A DNA stretch of 64,000 nucleotides, taken from Cyclobacterium xiamenense (GTDB lineage: Bacteria; Bacteroidota; Bacteroidia; Cytophagales; Cyclobacteriaceae). Both the position numbers and the translations under genes were made by a program. The notes beneath the pieces were generated by a model. It did not search any database. It was not told where the DNA came from and was given only the letters and a program-made list of their open reading frames with translations. Positions 26,531 through 37,099 of the stretch are shown one piece after another. The first letter of the stretch is position 1; each line of letters starts with the position of its first letter. The stretch is taken from assembly GCF_009467825.1 (NCBI RefSeq), contig NZ_WIOK01000008.1:1-64000 (forward strand). The letters are read 5' to 3'.

Positions 26531-29305
26531 ATGTCTGAGTATAATTTTCGCACCATAGAAAAAAAATGGCAGGACCGATGGGAGCAGAGCGGGATTTTCC
26601 ATGCACGTCTGGATCCCGGCAAACCCAAATTTTATTCCCTGGACATGTTCCCTTACCCCTCCGGAGCGGGATTGCATGTGGGGCATCCGCTGGGATACAT
26701 CGCCTCCGATATCGTGACACGCTACAAACGACTCAAAGGATTCAATGTGCTGCATCCCATGGGGTACGATTCCTTTGGACTTCCGGCGGAGCAATACGCC
26801 ATACAGACCGGGCAGCACCCTGCGATAACCACGGAGGAAAACATCAGACGTTACACGGAACAACTCAAGAATATCGGGTTTGCTTTTGATTGGGAAAAGG
26901 AGGTGCGTACTTCGGATCCGGAATACTACCGCTGGACCCAGTGGATTTTTATGCAGCTGTTTGACAGCTATTACGATTTGGATGCCGACAAGGCCCTGCC
27001 CATCGCGCACCTGGTTTCGCTCTTCGAAAAAGAAGGAAGCCGGGGAGTACGGGCGGTTTGCGACGAAAACCCGACGCCGTTTACCGCGGATGACTGGCTG
27101 AAATTTTCCGAATCGGAGAAACAGCGGCTTTTGCTGCAGTACCGGCTTACTTTCCTGGCGGAGACTACTGTCAACTGGTGTTCCGCGCTAGGTACGGTAC
27201 TGTCCAATGACGAAGTGAAAGACGGGTTTTCCGAAAGAGGCGGTCATCCGGTAGAACGAAAACGAATGATGCAGTGGAGCATGCGTATCACTGCTTACGC
27301 GGAGCGATTGCTGAAAGGCCTGAATTCATTGGATTGGCCGGAGCCGGTAAAGGAAATGCAACGAAACTGGATCGGCAGGTCGGTAGGTGCGGAGATGGTA
27401 TTTGCGATCGAAGGAATCGAGGAAACCATTAAGGTATTTACGACCCGAATCGATACCATCTACGGGGTTACCTACCTCGCATTGGCCCCCGAACACGAAT
27501 TGGTGGAACAGCTGATCACCGAAGATCAGCGGGAGAAAGCGGAGCAATATGTAGCGCAAGCCAAAAACCGGTCCGAGCGAGATCGAATGGCCGATGTCAA
27601 AACCATTTCGGGAGCCTTTACCGGTAGCTACGCCACCAACCCGTTTAACGGAGAACGGATTCCCATTTGGATTGCGGATTACGTACTGGCAGGCTACGGT
27701 ACTGGAGCAGTGATGGCAGTCCCTGCTCATGACGAACGCGACTACAATTTTGCGAGACATTTCGATCTGGAGATACGACAGGTAATCGAAGGGAGTATGG
27801 AAAACGGATCGTTTCCGGGCAAGGGAGGTACCCTCATTAATTCCGGGTTTATCTCCGGCATGGTTATGCAGGATGCCATGGACAAGGCCATCGCTTTTCT
27901 TGAAGAGAAGGGAATCGGAAAGGGAAAAATCCAATACAAAATGCGGGATGCCATTTTTACGCGACAGCGCTACTGGGGCGAGCCCCTGCCCGTTTATTTT
28001 AAAGAGGGTCTGCCCTACCTGATTGACGAGAAGGACCTCCCACTGCGCCTGCCTGAGGTGGATAAATACCTGCCTACCGAAGACGGTGCGCCTCCGCTCG
28101 GAAGAGCCCGGGATTGGTCCTATACGACTCCGGAGGGAACGTTTCCGCTAGAGATGAGTACCATGCCGGGTTGGGCAGGGTCCAGCTGGTATTTCTTTCG
28201 GTACATGGATCCAACCAACGAAAAAGAATTTGTCAGCAAGGAAGCGGCAGCCTATTGGGGTGCGGTGGACTTGTATATTGGAGGTGCCGAACATGCGACG
28301 GGTCACCTGCTTTATTCCCGATTCTGGACCAAATTCCTCTTTGACAGGGGCTGGGTGCCGATCGAGGAGCCTTTTGGTAAAATGATCAATCAGGGAATGA
28401 TACAGGGCCGGTCCAACTTTGTCTACCGAAAGAAAGGTACCAATACGTTTGTAAGTCATGGTTTGCTTGACAAACACGAGGTGATCCCCATGCACGTGGA
28501 GGTGGGGATGGTACACAACGATCAGCTGGATACGGAGGCGTTTAGAAACTGGAGACCCGATCTGGCAGATGCCGGGTTTGTTCTGGAGGAAGGAAAGTAC
28601 GTCTGTGGCGCAGAAGTAGAAAAAATGTCCAAGTCCAAATACAATGTGGTCAATCCGGACGACGTGATCGAACAGTATGGGGCGGATACGCTACGTTTGT
28701 ACGAAATGTTTCTTGGGCCATTGGAACAGTTTAAGCCCTGGAACACCAACGGCATAGACGGGGTGTTCAAATTCCTGAAAAAGCTTTGGAGGCTCTTTTA
28801 CGATGCGAAGGGAAACTGGCAGGTATCGGATCAAAAGCCCGAGATGGCGGCGTTAAAGGTCCTGCATAAGACCATTCGTAAGGTGGAGGAAGATATCGAA
28901 CGGCATTCCTTCAATACCTCGGTATCTTCGTTCATGATTTGTGTCAATGAATTATCGGCCTTGAAGTGCCACCAACGGTCCGTTCTGGAGCCCCTACTGG
29001 TAATCCTTTCTCCTTACGCGCCACACATTGCAGAGGAACTTTGGGAAAGGCTGGGCCACGATCAATCCATTCTCCAACAGCGTTATCCAACAGCCGAGGA
29101 CAAGTACCTGGCGGAATCCAGTCACGAGTACCCGGTCTCGATAAATGGTAAGATGCGTGTAAAATTGAGCTTACCGAGCGACCTTTCGCGGGAAGAAATC
29201 GAGGAAGCTGCGCTGGCTCACGAGGACCTGCAAAAATGGATCGAGGGAAAGATACCTAAGAAGATCATTGTTGTTCCGGGTAAGATTGTAAACATTGTCA
29301 TTTAG
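26531..29305 (+). CDS. leuS: Leucyl-tRNA synthetase
   Basis: 924 residues, full length. It attaches leucine to tRNA-Leu. The class I signature HIGH appears as HVGH (49-52) and KMSKS is at 698-702. The editing domain (about 220-430) includes TTRIDTIYG and VPAHDERD. The C-terminal anticodon-binding and tail regions end in [18 protein letters not shown], typical of the family. It is followed by a terminator and seems to be a single-gene unit. Confidence 0.98.
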   Translation: MSEYNFRTIEKKWQDRWEQSGIFHARLDPGKPKFYSLDMFPYPSGAGLHVGHPLGYIASDIVTRYKRLKGFNVLHPMGYDSFGLPAEQYAIQTGQHPAITTEENIRRYTEQLKNIGFAFDWEKEVRTSDPEYYRWTQWIFMQLFDSYYDLDADKALPIAHLVSLFEKEGSRGVRAVCDENPTPFTADDWLKFSESEKQRLLLQYRLTFLAETTVNWCSALGTVLSNDEVKDGFSERGGHPVERKRMMQWSMRITAYAERLLKGLNSLDWPEPVKEMQRNWIGRSVGAEMVFAIEGIEETIKVFTTRIDTIYGVTYLALAPEHELVEQLITEDQREKAEQYVAQAKNRSERDRMADVKTISGAFTGSYATNPFNGERIPIWIADYVLAGYGTGAVMAVPAHDERDYNFARHFDLEIRQVIEGSMENGSFPGKGGTLINSGFISGMVMQDAMDKAIAFLEEKGIGKGKIQYKMRDAIFTRQRYWGEPLPVYFKEGLPYLIDEKDLPLRLPEVDKYLPTEDGAPPLGRARDWSYTTPEGTFPLEMSTMPGWAGSSWYFFRYMDPTNEKEFVSKEAAAYWGAVDLYIGGAEHATGHLLYSRFWTKFLFDRGWVPIEEPFGKMINQGMIQGRSNFVYRKKGTNTFVSHGLLDKHEVIPMHVEVGMVHNDQLDTEAFRNWRPDLADAGFVLEEGKYVCGAEVEKMSKSKYNVVNPDDVIEQYGADTLRLYEMFLGPLEQFKPWNTNGIDGVFKFLKKLWRLFYDAKGNWQVSDQKPEMAALKVLHKTIRKVEEDIERHSFNTSVSSFMICVNELSALKCHQRSVLEPLLVILSPYAPHIAEELWERLGHDQSILQQRYPTAEDKYLAESSHEYPVSINGKMRVKLSLPSDLSREEIEEAALAHEDLQKWIEGKIPKKIIVVPGKIVNIVI

Positions 29306-29318
29306 CAAAAGGAAATTA

Positions 29319-29350
29319 GCCCCGGGAAGATTATCCGGGGTCTCTTTTTT
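29319..29350 (+). terminator. Rho-independent terminator after leuS
   Basis: CCCCGG at 29320-29325 pairs with CCGGGG at 29335-29340 around a 9-nt loop, followed by TCTCTTTTTT. It begins about 15 bp past the leuS stop. Confidence 0.75.
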
Positions 29351-29422
29351 CATTTCGGTGACTTTGGACAGGGAATGCCCGGGAATCGTGGTTTTCCTCG
29401 TACTATTTGGTAGATTTACGGC

Positions 29423-30385
29423 ATGAATATTGGGGATAGAGTACGGTTGCTACATGGCAAAGAAGAGGGAGTCATTACCCGGCTTTCTTCCGGAGGGCAG
29501 GTAGAGATTGAAATAGAGGATGGTTTTCGCATTCCGGCACTAAAATCGGAGGTGGTCGTCATTGATGCAGCAGAAAAAGCCTATTTTGATCCTCCTTCTG
29601 GAGCGAAGTCCTACATTGGCGACACCCGGCAGCAGGCACAGGTGCGTGAGAAAAGGGAAGGCGTGTTTCTGGCATACGTTCCGTACAATGATCAGATACA
29701 CGATGTAGTTCTGATCAATACTACCCGAAAAGAGGTGCTTTATGCCCTGGACGAGCTTCAGGGAGAGGCGTCAAAAAATGTGGATGCCGGCATCATTCAT
29801 TCGGATTCCCACAAAAAGGTAGCAGAGAAAATGATTCGGGATTTTGAACAATGGCCCGCATTGAAAATATTGATGGTACCGCTAAACAAAAAGCTGGAAG
29901 GGATCCAAATGCCCATTGAGAAGCGGCTGAAATTTAAAGCTACCTCTTTTTTCAAGCACAAAGGCAAGGCGCCATTGATTGAAAAGGAGGCTTATTTCTT
30001 CAAGCTGAACGAACAGGAGACGCCACTGGATGTGCGGAAGCTCAACGAAGCGCTGAATCCCAAGGATACGGCTGCTTTTTCCATCAAAAAGATCAGTCGT
30101 CCGCCGGCATCCATTGATTTGCACATTGAAAAGCTCACCGAAAACCACGATTTGATGAGCAATGGTGAGATCTTGCAGCTACAACTGGAAGTGTTTGAGC
30201 GGAAGCTGAGCGACGCCATTGCTACGGGAATGGATGAGATTACCTTTATACACGGCATTGGGAATGGGGTATTGCGGAAGGAAATACACCGGTACCTGAG
30301 TCAAATGAACGGGATTAAGTATTTTAAAGACAGCCAGAAGACGAACTTTGGCTATGGAGCTACCACTGTAAAAATTCACGACTAG
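29423..30385 (+). CDS. DUF2027 and Smr domain protein
   Basis: 320 residues. The N-terminus (MNIGDRVRLLHGKEEGVI) and the following part match the Bacteroidota DUF2027 group, and the C-terminal 85 residues are a Smr domain with the conserved SIDLHIEKL and FIHGIGNGVLRKEI. Smr domains in MutS2 and other proteins are nucleases or nucleic-acid binders; here there is no MutS part, so the substrate is unknown. The next gene starts 2 bp after the stop, so the two are co-transcribed. Confidence 0.85.
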   Translation: MNIGDRVRLLHGKEEGVITRLSSGGQVEIEIEDGFRIPALKSEVVVIDAAEKAYFDPPSGAKSYIGDTRQQAQVREKREGVFLAYVPYNDQIHDVVLINTTRKEVLYALDELQGEASKNVDAGIIHSDSHKKVAEKMIRDFEQWPALKILMVPLNKKLEGIQMPIEKRLKFKATSFFKHKGKAPLIEKEAYFFKLNEQETPLDVRKLNEALNPKDTAAFSIKKISRPPASIDLHIEKLTENHDLMSNGEILQLQLEVFERKLSDAIATGMDEITFIHGIGNGVLRKEIHRYLSQMNGIKYFKDSQKTNFGYGATTVKIHD

Positions 30386-30387
30386 CG

Positions 30388-31221
30388 ATGGAATCGACCT
30401 TACCGCTGATCATGCAAGTTTTTGACCGGCACTTTGATGCCGGCAAGGCAGTTTTTGGTGAACTTTCGAAGAAGATCAAGTCGCGAAAAGCGCTGAACCT
30501 GTATGGAGAGCTATTTTTTTTCCGGGTATTTCTGCAGGTGCTGGAAAAAGTCCATTTTTCCAACAAGCAGGAGGTAAGCCGGGTATTTGCTCCTTTTAAA
30601 GAATTGAATAAAAACTTGCGCAAGGTGCAACATATCCGGATGATTGCAGATGGCTTTGATACCTATCTTGGCAACAAGCCACAAGATTTTGCGGATTACG
30701 AGAAGGAGCTTGCTCAAAATAAGAAAGAGGTATACTCGCAGGTTTACGAAATCATTCTGTCCATTCCCCTAAAGGACTGGGAAGCGCTTTATGCAGCGGT
30801 GAGGGATTTTTCAGAGGGAATGACTGTTTTGACCATCAATACGGCCATTACGCAAATTATTAACGAAGAGATCGATTTTTTTTATTTTGATACCAAGTCC
30901 AGATTGGATCCTCAGACCATCCACGAGATCGCCGGAGGCCTGGAGAAAGTCACCGTTCTCGAAAAAATCCGATTGAGCATTGGGCTAAATAGCATTTTTA
31001 CCGATAAAGTGCACGAGCAAATTGCCGAACTTACACAACAACTGGAGCCCTGGCACCGAAATCAACTCTTGCTTCAGCACCTGGGCTGCTACCTTGGACA
31101 AAAAGAGCGGGTAAGTAAAAAATACCAACTCGTACTTACGCAAATCCAGAAAGACCACCAGGGAATGACCCAAAGCATTACAGAGAGGTGCAAGCTATTG
31201 TTTACAAAAATGCTTCACTGA
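30388..31221 (+). CDS. Unknown helical protein co-transcribed with the Smr protein
   Basis: 277 residues, not recognised. It is almost entirely helix-forming and charged, with no signal peptide or membrane segment. Scattered basic stretches (KELNKNLRKVQHIRMIADG) faintly recall CHAD-type helical bundles that bind phosphate polymers, but the characteristic histidines are not convincingly placed. It starts 2 bp after the DUF2027-Smr gene and its last 7 bp overlap the convergent trans-sulfuration gene. A role with the Smr protein is inferred from position only. Confidence 0.65.
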   Translation: MESTLPLIMQVFDRHFDAGKAVFGELSKKIKSRKALNLYGELFFFRVFLQVLEKVHFSNKQEVSRVFAPFKELNKNLRKVQHIRMIADGFDTYLGNKPQDFADYEKELAQNKKEVYSQVYEIILSIPLKDWEALYAAVRDFSEGMTVLTINTAITQIINEEIDFFYFDTKSRLDPQTIHEIAGGLEKVTVLEKIRLSIGLNSIFTDKVHEQIAELTQQLEPWHRNQLLLQHLGCYLGQKERVSKKYQLVLTQIQKDHQGMTQSITERCKLLFTKMLH

Positions 31222-32363
31222 ATGGACTCCAATGCCCGGGCAAGGTCATTTTTCAAGTCTTCGGCGTCTTCTATCCCCACACTTAAACGAATAAGCGAAT
31301 CGGACAAGCCCACCTTTTCACGTTCCTCCCGTGGAATGCTGGCATGGGTCATGGTGGCCGGATGGCCGCAGAGGGATTCTACTCCTCCCAGGGATTCCGC
31401 CAACACAAAGACCTTGAAATTTTCGAGTACCTGTATGGCGTCGGATAAACGATTGTCTTTTAGCGTAAAGGAAATCATCCCTCCAAAGTCCCGCATTTGC
31501 TTTTTTGCGATCGCATGATTGGGATGATCTTCGAATCCCGGCCAATACACCTTTTCGACTTTGGGGTGGTTTTTCAAATAGGCCGCAATGGTTTTCCCGT
31601 TTTGACTGTGCCGTTCCATTCGTAGGTGCAGCGTTTTGATACCACGCAATACCAAAAAACAATCCTGGGGTCCGGGTACAGCACCACATGAGTTTTGGAT
31701 AAAAGCCAATTTCTCTGCCAGATCAGCGTCTTTTACCACAATGGCGCCCATAATGACGTCCGAATGTCCGGCCAGGTATTTGGTAACCGAATGCATGACC
31801 AGGTCGGCACCTTTGTCCAGGGGGTTTTGCAGAAAGGGGGTGGCGAAGGTATTGTCCACACCCAGCAACACGCCGTGTTCCTTCGAAATAGCAGCCAAGG
31901 CTTCGATATCAACGATATTCATCATAGGGTTGGTCGGGGTTTCAGCCCAGATCAATTTGGTGTTTTTAGTGAGATGGGAACGTACTTCTGCCATATCCTG
32001 CATGTTGACAAAATGGAAGCGGATGCCATAATTGGCGAATATCTTTGTAAAGATCCGGTAGGTTCCTCCATACAGATCATTGGTACTGATCACCTCATCT
32101 CCCGGTTTCAAAAGCTTAAGGATGGCGTCGATAGCAGCCATACCCGAGGCAAAGCTTAATCCGACAGATCCATTTTCCAGGGCGGCAAGATTCTTTTCGA
32201 GCACTGCGCGGGTGGGATTATGGGTTCTGGAATATTCGAACCCCTGGTTTTTTCCAGGCGATTGCTGCACGTAGGTCGATGTTTGAAAGATTGGGGTCAT
32301 GATGGCCCCGGTACTGGGATCAGGCTGTACGCCCGCATGGATGACTTTGGTTCCAAATTTCAT
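31215..32363 (-). CDS. Cystathionine gamma-synthase/lyase-type PLP enzyme
   Basis: 382 residues from MKFGTKVIHAG at 32363; an ATG three codons upstream (32372) is possible. It belongs to the Cys/Met metabolism PLP family. The PLP lysine is Lys195 (HSVTKYLAGHSD), with SFASGMAAI and ETPTNP as other signatures. Sequence alone does not separate gamma-synthase (methionine synthesis) from gamma-lyase (cysteine synthesis). No other sulfur amino-acid gene is adjacent, and no SAM riboswitch was recognised in the 110-bp upstream region. Confidence 0.9.
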   Translation of the reverse strand: MKFGTKVIHAGVQPDPSTGAIMTPIFQTSTYVQQSPGKNQGFEYSRTHNPTRAVLEKNLAALENGSVGLSFASGMAAIDAILKLLKPGDEVISTNDLYGGTYRIFTKIFANYGIRFHFVNMQDMAEVRSHLTKNTKLIWAETPTNPMMNIVDIEALAAISKEHGVLLGVDNTFATPFLQNPLDKGADLVMHSVTKYLAGHSDVIMGAIVVKDADLAEKLAFIQNSCGAVPGPQDCFLVLRGIKTLHLRMERHSQNGKTIAAYLKNHPKVEKVYWPGFEDHPNHAIAKKQMRDFGGMISFTLKDNRLSDAIQVLENFKVFVLAESLGGVESLCGHPATMTHASIPREEREKVGLSDSLIRLSVGIEDAEDLKNDLARALESIQ

Positions 32364-32456
32364 AAGTAGCAACTAATTATTCATGCGAACCGCCTTTATT
32401 TTCACGCAAGCAGCTGATAAGGTTCAGATTCGATGAATTAAAATTGGGATTATTTT

Positions 32457-32464
32457 TAGCTTTG
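32457..32464 (+). promoter_or_regulatory. Possible -7 box of the TVP38 gene, near-leaderless
   Basis: TAGCTTTG is an exact TAnnTTTG match ending 7 bp before the ATG at 32472. If used, the transcript would start at or within a base or two of the start codon. No -33 TTTG at the right distance was seen. Confidence 0.25.
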
Positions 32465-32471
32465 TCCAAAG

Positions 32472-33170
32472 ATGAATAAAAAAGCGACTATTTTCAAGCA
32501 TTTGGCAGTTATCTATCGCAGAAATCCTTGGGTAGTAGTGGCCTTTTTATGGGCGGGCTTACTACCCTCTCTGGGAGGACTACTGTTCATTCGGGTGCTC
32601 TACCTGCACTGGGGGACCTTGACAGTTCCCTCCTTGTTAGATGTAGAATCGGCTCTTGTGTACGTGCTTTCTGGAGCAGTTTTAATGGGCTTTGCCTTGA
32701 TACCTACCACGCTATTCGCTGTGCTAAGTGGATTCGTTTTCGGATGGGAAGCATTTCCTTTTATGGTTCTGGGCTATACATTGGCAAGTGGTATGGGCTA
32801 CCTTTCCGGTAAAGCACTGGAAAAGGACAGCCTGCCCTGGTTGCTACAGCCCTATCCCAAAGCCAAACGGATCATTGAACAAAAAAAAGAACAAATGGGT
32901 TGGTTGGTATTTTTTGTCAGAATTAGCCCGGTGATCCCGTTTGCCATTTCCAATTTGGTGTTTGCTTTATTGAATAGCGGGTTGCAGCGTGTACTGTGGT
33001 TTGGCTTGTTGGGGATGTTGCCTCGAACTTTTCTCGCATTTCTTACCGGGACACTCGCCGGCACCATTCAGCAGGCCATAAATGCAGAGACAACCGGCTG
33101 GCACTACCCGGCCATTGGCCTTTTACTCCTTATCAGCCTGTGGGGAATTTACCGGTTTTTCAAGCGATAG
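32472..33170 (+). CDS. TVP38/TMEM64 (VTT domain) membrane protein
   Basis: 232 residues with about six hydrophobic segments (near 17-40, 58-85, 87-110, 135-160, 165-190 and 205-225). The VTT-domain core is visible as VLSGFVFGWEAFPFMVLGYT followed by GYLSGKALEK, and FFVRISPVIPFAISN with GLLGMLPRTFL. The family, related to DedA, is implicated in lipid movement across membranes. It faces the TraB/GumN gene tail to tail with a 15-bp gap. Confidence 0.87.
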   Translation: MNKKATIFKHLAVIYRRNPWVVVAFLWAGLLPSLGGLLFIRVLYLHWGTLTVPSLLDVESALVYVLSGAVLMGFALIPTTLFAVLSGFVFGWEAFPFMVLGYTLASGMGYLSGKALEKDSLPWLLQPYPKAKRIIEQKKEQMGWLVFFVRISPVIPFAISNLVFALLNSGLQRVLWFGLLGMLPRTFLAFLTGTLAGTIQQAINAETTGWHYPAIGLLLLISLWGIYRFFKR

Positions 33171-33185
33171 CGGCCCCTACACCAC

Positions 33186-34040
33186 CTACAGGTAAATGCG
33201 TTCCACCAGGTAGCCTTCTTTTTTGAGTAAGCGAATCAGGCCTCGATCTCCCGCCAAATGGCCGGCACCGACCGCAAAAAACATGGATCCCTTTTGCATC
33301 AGGTCGCCCATCGGTCTGATCCAGCTTTCGTTTCGCTGATCCACCAATACTTCCTGGTAATTCTGGTATTCCGGGCTTTCTGCAACCAATGTTAGCAACT
33401 CGGCAATGTCCTCGGCCAGGTAGCTTTTTTGTAATTTGCCAAATTCTTGTTTCCCTTTCTCCATGTCCTCGGTATAGGTAAAAAAACTCCGGTACTGCTC
33501 CTCTAATGGAATGCGGTCAAAAAACGATAATTGCGTTTCTACGGATTCCAAGCCCAAAACCGGCGTCTCTTTTTCCCCTGCGAGCCGCATAAGCTCATTT
33601 TCAAAGGCCATGGTTTCGCATTCCAGCAGGTTGGGGTAAATCAATGACATAAGAACCATGGGTCGCATCTCTAGCATCCTATCCAGATCCATCCCGGTTC
33701 GTTCCAATAAAAAGGTTCGGATTTTTTGGTATTCGTTCACAGAAAGAAAATCCGTGATTTTCTCCCCATTTTCATTGTACATGTTTGTCATGACCTCTCC
33801 GTAGAGATCCGGATCATCCAGGTCAATTTCCATGACCAGTGCCTCTGCCTGGCCCAGTCGTTGGCGTATTTGCTGACTCATGTGAAATTCGTCTTCGCAC
33901 ATGAGGTGAATGGTCCCAAATAAATAGGAGACAGCAGGAAGTCCCTTGCCTGAGATTTTCCAAAAAACGCCTTCTGTCTGACTAAAACCAGAAAAGGATG
34001 CCAATAAAAAACACATGCCTGCAGCCAATTTCCTTACCAT
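33186..34040 (-). CDS. TraB/GumN family exported protein
   Basis: 284 residues with a signal peptide (1-20, ending FSGFSQ). The fold markers are YLFGTIHLMCEDEF near the N-terminus, ALVMEIDLDD, LMRLAGEKETPVLGLES and, near the C-terminus, FFAVGAGHLAGDRGLIRLL, which together define the TraB/GumN (EreA/ChaN-like) family with conserved Glu and His residues. Some members are metal-dependent proteases; the role of this one is unknown. It is the third gene of a prfC-rluA-traB unit, 24 bp after the pseudouridine synthase. Confidence 0.87.
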   Translation of the reverse strand: MVRKLAAGMCFLLASFSGFSQTEGVFWKISGKGLPAVSYLFGTIHLMCEDEFHMSQQIRQRLGQAEALVMEIDLDDPDLYGEVMTNMYNENGEKITDFLSVNEYQKIRTFLLERTGMDLDRMLEMRPMVLMSLIYPNLLECETMAFENELMRLAGEKETPVLGLESVETQLSFFDRIPLEEQYRSFFTYTEDMEKGKQEFGKLQKSYLAEDIAELLTLVAESPEYQNYQEVLVDQRNESWIRPMGDLMQKGSMFFAVGAGHLAGDRGLIRLLKKEGYLVERIYL

Positions 34041-34064
34041 AAGATGTATATGTTTGAAACGGCA

Positions 34065-34796
34065 TTAGCCGCTGAATGTCTGATCCAAATGCCGGTCGCT
34101 GGATTTTGCCTGCTCGAACTCCAAAAATTGTTCCCAAAACGGCTCTTCGGGAAGCGCAGCTCTAAGAAAAATTTTTTCCTTCTTCACCGGATGGATAAAC
34201 ACCAAATGAAAGGCATGCAGGTTGATGCTGCCATCTGGATTGGCCTTGGAAAATCCGTATTTTACATCGCCCCGAATGGGGCAGCCCATCGCCGCCAGTT
34301 GGACACGTAACTGATGCGGCCGGCCGGTTTGGGGGCGAAGTTCCAGCAGCCAGTGATCGTTTAGTTTGCCCATTCGTTTGTAATGAAGCTCGGATTTTTT
34401 TGAATCCGGCACCTCCCTATCGTAGGCTTTGGATACGTTTTTTTCGCTGTCCTTTACCAGCCAATGGGTTAATTTTCCCAATTCCTCGGGTGGTTTGCGT
34501 TTGACGATTGCCCAATACACCTTGTGCACCTCCCGTTTGCGGAAAAGTGCGGTCATGCGCTCCAGCGATTTGGACGTTCGGGCAAATACCACGATCCCGC
34601 TTACGGGCCGGTCCAGCCGGTGGACGGGATGCAGAAAGACCGCTCCGGGTTTTTCGTATTTTTTGGCGATGTAGTCCTTGCAATAATCCGTGAGGGTTTT
34701 ATCTCCGGTTTTGTCTCCCTGTACCAATATACCCGAAGACTTATTGACCACCAAAAGGTGGTTGTCTTCGTAAATTACGTTAAATGCTTTCTTCAT
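34065..34796 (-). CDS. RluA-family RNA pseudouridine synthase
   Basis: 243 residues. The active-site motif HRLDRPVSGIVVFA contains the catalytic Asp62. The C-terminal GRPHQLRVQLAAMGCPI is also typical. There is no S4 domain, so it is one of the shorter RluA-type enzymes; its rRNA or tRNA target cannot be named. It lies 20 bp after prfC, placing two translation-related genes together. Confidence 0.9.
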   Translation of the reverse strand: MKKAFNVIYEDNHLLVVNKSSGILVQGDKTGDKTLTDYCKDYIAKKYEKPGAVFLHPVHRLDRPVSGIVVFARTSKSLERMTALFRKREVHKVYWAIVKRKPPEELGKLTHWLVKDSEKNVSKAYDREVPDSKKSELHYKRMGKLNDHWLLELRPQTGRPHQLRVQLAAMGCPIRGDVKYGFSKANPDGSINLHAFHLVFIHPVKKEKIFLRAALPEEPFWEQFLEFEQAKSSDRHLDQTFSG

Positions 34797-34816
34797 GCGG
34801 TCGGTCGTTACGCTAA

Positions 34817-36394
34817 CTATTCTGAGGTGGTGTGGAACTCAATGTCCGGGAAGTTGTCCTGAACCATTTGCAGCCAGGCCTTGCTTTCGGCCATGAATAC
34901 CAGTTTTCCATCCTTGTCCCGGGCAATATGCCGCTGTTTGGAACGGACGAATTCTTCGAGTTTCTTCTTGTCCTTACTGCGAATCCAACAGGCTTTGTAC
35001 AAGTTCATGGGAACAAAATCGGCCGTGGCGTTGTATTCGTTTTTAAGCCGGAACTGGATGACTTCAAACTGCAATTGCCCCACGGTGCCTACCACTTTTC
35101 TGGATCCGATTTCAAAGGTAAACAATTGGGCGACACCTTCTTCCATTAATTGCTGAAGTCCTTTGTCCAACTGTTTGGTTTTCATGGCATCTTTATTGAC
35201 TACCTCCCGAAATATCTCCGGAGAAAAACTGGGGATACCTCTGAACTGCAACTGTTCCCCATCCGTAAGGCTATCCCCAATTTTGAGGTTGCCGGTATCG
35301 TAGAGTCCCACAATGTCCCCGGGAAACGCTTCTTCAATGATCTCTTTGTCCTGGGCCATAAAGGAGGTTACGTTCGAAAACCGCAGGGCCTTGGTGCCCC
35401 GCACGTGATTGTAAGGCTTGTTGCGCTCAAATTTGCCGGAGCAAATTCTCAAAAAAGCAATTCGGTTGCGGTGCTTGGGGTCCATGTTGGCATGAATTTT
35501 AAAAATAAACCCACTGAACGCATCTTCTTCGGGTTTTACTTCCCGTTCCTCGGTGATTCGACTTTTGGGCCCGGGAGCAATTTTGATAAACGTGTCCAAC
35601 ATCTCCTGAACGCCAAAGTTATTAACAGCTGATCCGAAAAAGACCGGGGCAACCTTACCTTCCAGGTACTCTTTCGGGTCAAAATCTGGATAGACTCCCT
35701 CTATTAGTTCCACATCTTCCCGCAGTTGCCGGGCCAGGCCCGGGCCAATGATGTCGTCCAATTGGGTGGCTTCCAGATCGTCTATGGTAACTCGGTCATC
35801 GCTTACTTTTCGCTGGCTGGGAGTGAAAAGGTTCAATTGCCGATCATAGAGGTTGTAGACGCCCTTAAACGATTTGCCCATGGAAATGGGCCAGGAAAGC
35901 GGACGAACTTGTATCCCTAGTTTTTGCTCAACCTCATCCAATAAATCGTACGGATCTCGGCCTTCTCTATCCAGCTTGTTAATGAAACATATAACCGGCG
36001 TGTTGCGCATGCGGCATACTTCCATTAGTTTTTCGGTCTGTATTTCGACGCCTTTCACACAATCGATGACCATGATGACGGAGTCAACAGCTGTGAGTGT
36101 CCGGTAGGTATCTTCCGCAAAATCCTGGTGACCCGGCGTATCCAGTAGGTTGATTTTCTGTCCTTTGTATTCAAAACCCATCACGGAGGTCGCTACGGAT
36201 ATGCCCCGCTGCTTTTCGATTTCCATCCAATCGGATTTGGTGGCGGTATCAATCTTATTTGATTTTACAGCGCCAGCGGTTTTTATCGCTCCACCAAACA
36301 AAAGCATTTTTTCCGTCAGGGTGGTTTTGCCGGCATCCGGGTGAGCGATAATGCCAAAGGTCTTTCTTTTCGAAATCTCTTGAATTAGATTCAT
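34817..36394 (-). CDS. prfC: Peptide chain release factor 3
   Basis: 525 residues. This GTPase recycles RF1/RF2 from the ribosome after termination. The G domain shows [18 protein letters not shown] and NKLDRE, with the RF3-specific C-terminal domains ([32 protein letters not shown]). It is the first gene of a three-gene minus-strand unit and has an exact -7 match upstream. Confidence 0.97.
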   Translation of the reverse strand: MNLIQEISKRKTFGIIAHPDAGKTTLTEKMLLFGGAIKTAGAVKSNKIDTATKSDWMEIEKQRGISVATSVMGFEYKGQKINLLDTPGHQDFAEDTYRTLTAVDSVIMVIDCVKGVEIQTEKLMEVCRMRNTPVICFINKLDREGRDPYDLLDEVEQKLGIQVRPLSWPISMGKSFKGVYNLYDRQLNLFTPSQRKVSDDRVTIDDLEATQLDDIIGPGLARQLREDVELIEGVYPDFDPKEYLEGKVAPVFFGSAVNNFGVQEMLDTFIKIAPGPKSRITEEREVKPEEDAFSGFIFKIHANMDPKHRNRIAFLRICSGKFERNKPYNHVRGTKALRFSNVTSFMAQDKEIIEEAFPGDIVGLYDTGNLKIGDSLTDGEQLQFRGIPSFSPEIFREVVNKDAMKTKQLDKGLQQLMEEGVAQLFTFEIGSRKVVGTVGQLQFEVIQFRLKNEYNATADFVPMNLYKACWIRSKDKKKLEEFVRSKQRHIARDKDGKLVFMAESKAWLQMVQDNFPDIEFHTTSE

Positions 36395-36417
36395 GGAGCA
36401 TAGGTGTTTTCAGCCTG

Positions 36418-36425
36418 CAAAGGTA
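36418..36425 (-). promoter_or_regulatory. Possible -7 box of the prfC operon
   Basis: Reads TACCTTTG on the minus strand, an exact match to TAnnTTTG, 24 bp before the prfC start. A TTG lies upstream at a spacer shorter than the usual 19-21 nt. Confidence 0.35.
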
Positions 36426-36493
36426 CGGAAATCGCCTGACAATGTTCGATGAGAACGCATATGGTCTTCACTTTTGTTCAGGATTTCGGCTTT

Positions 36494-36525
36494 TTTGTTT
36501 GTTTGGCCGATTTCTCGTAGTTTTG
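36494..36525 (+). promoter_or_regulatory. Bacteroidota-type promoter of the 36545 gene
   Basis: TTTG at 36494-36497, a 20-nt spacer, then TAGTTTTG at 36518-36525: an exact match to the -33/-7 consensus. Transcription would start near 36532, about 13 bp before the start codon. Confidence 0.6.
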
Positions 36526-36544
36526 ACGGCGTATTGGGTAGCTC

Positions 36545-37099
36545 ATGAACACATTTGAACAATTCTTCCACCGGTTTTTTAAGTTTATCTGGAATGCAAT
36601 CTTTGTGTTGACCTATCCGGTTCTGGCAACTTTTGGCTTACTATTCATCGGTGTCACTTACTTCTTTTCGTTTATTTCTTCATTTCTAGCGAGATTTAGT
36701 CGGTCTTCTCCGGCAGTAAAAAAAGAATCCGACTGGACGATGCTGTCCGAAGAGTCGGATGTTCTGGAAGGGAAACTTTACAAACAGATTATTTTTGGGC
36801 CGGAATGCTACCGACTTAGACGAAAAGACGGGATACCCTCGGTAATCGACGACCTGATTTTCGGAAAAAAGGTGAAGGTGATTCAGGAGGGTTTGTTGTT
36901 GGAAAAATGGAACACGACCGACATTGCTCAAATACCGGATTTTGATATCTGCCTGTACCAGCCGGATGATGACAAATTGACCAAATTGGCGCATATCCGG
37001 TGCTTTGATTGGCATCTTTCCGAAAAGCAGGACGATTTTTTATGTCTCAAGTGGTTTGATGGCACCCAGGGTGGGGAAGTCAAAGTAGCCATCGCCTGA
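36545..37099 (+). CDS. Unknown membrane-anchored protein
   Basis: 184 residues, not recognised. Residues 15-48 form one long or two close hydrophobic helices, followed by a soluble C-terminal domain of about 130 residues with many aromatic and acidic residues (ECYRLRRKDGIPSVIDDLIF, CFDWHLSEKQDDFLCLKWF). No lipobox. Its TGA stop overlaps the next ATG (TGATG), so it is coupled to the TIGR02757-like protein. Function unknown. Confidence 0.75.
   Translation: MNTFEQFFHRFFKFIWNAIFVLTYPVLATFGLLFIGVTYFFSFISSFLARFSRSSPAVKKESDWTMLSEESDVLEGKLYKQIIFGPECYRLRRKDGIPSVIDDLIFGKKVKVIQEGLLLEKWNTTDIAQIPDFDICLYQPDDDKLTKLAHIRCFDWHLSEKQDDFLCLKWFDGTQGGEVKVAIA

Noticed and set aside
26501-27010. Open frame of 169 codons on the minus strand over the leuS start
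   Set aside because: Antisense to the conserved HIGH region of leuS and without family resemblance.
32364-32471. Possible SAM riboswitch upstream of the trans-sulfuration gene
   Set aside because: The gap is only about 110 bp and shared with a divergent gene; no conserved SAM aptamer core could be traced.
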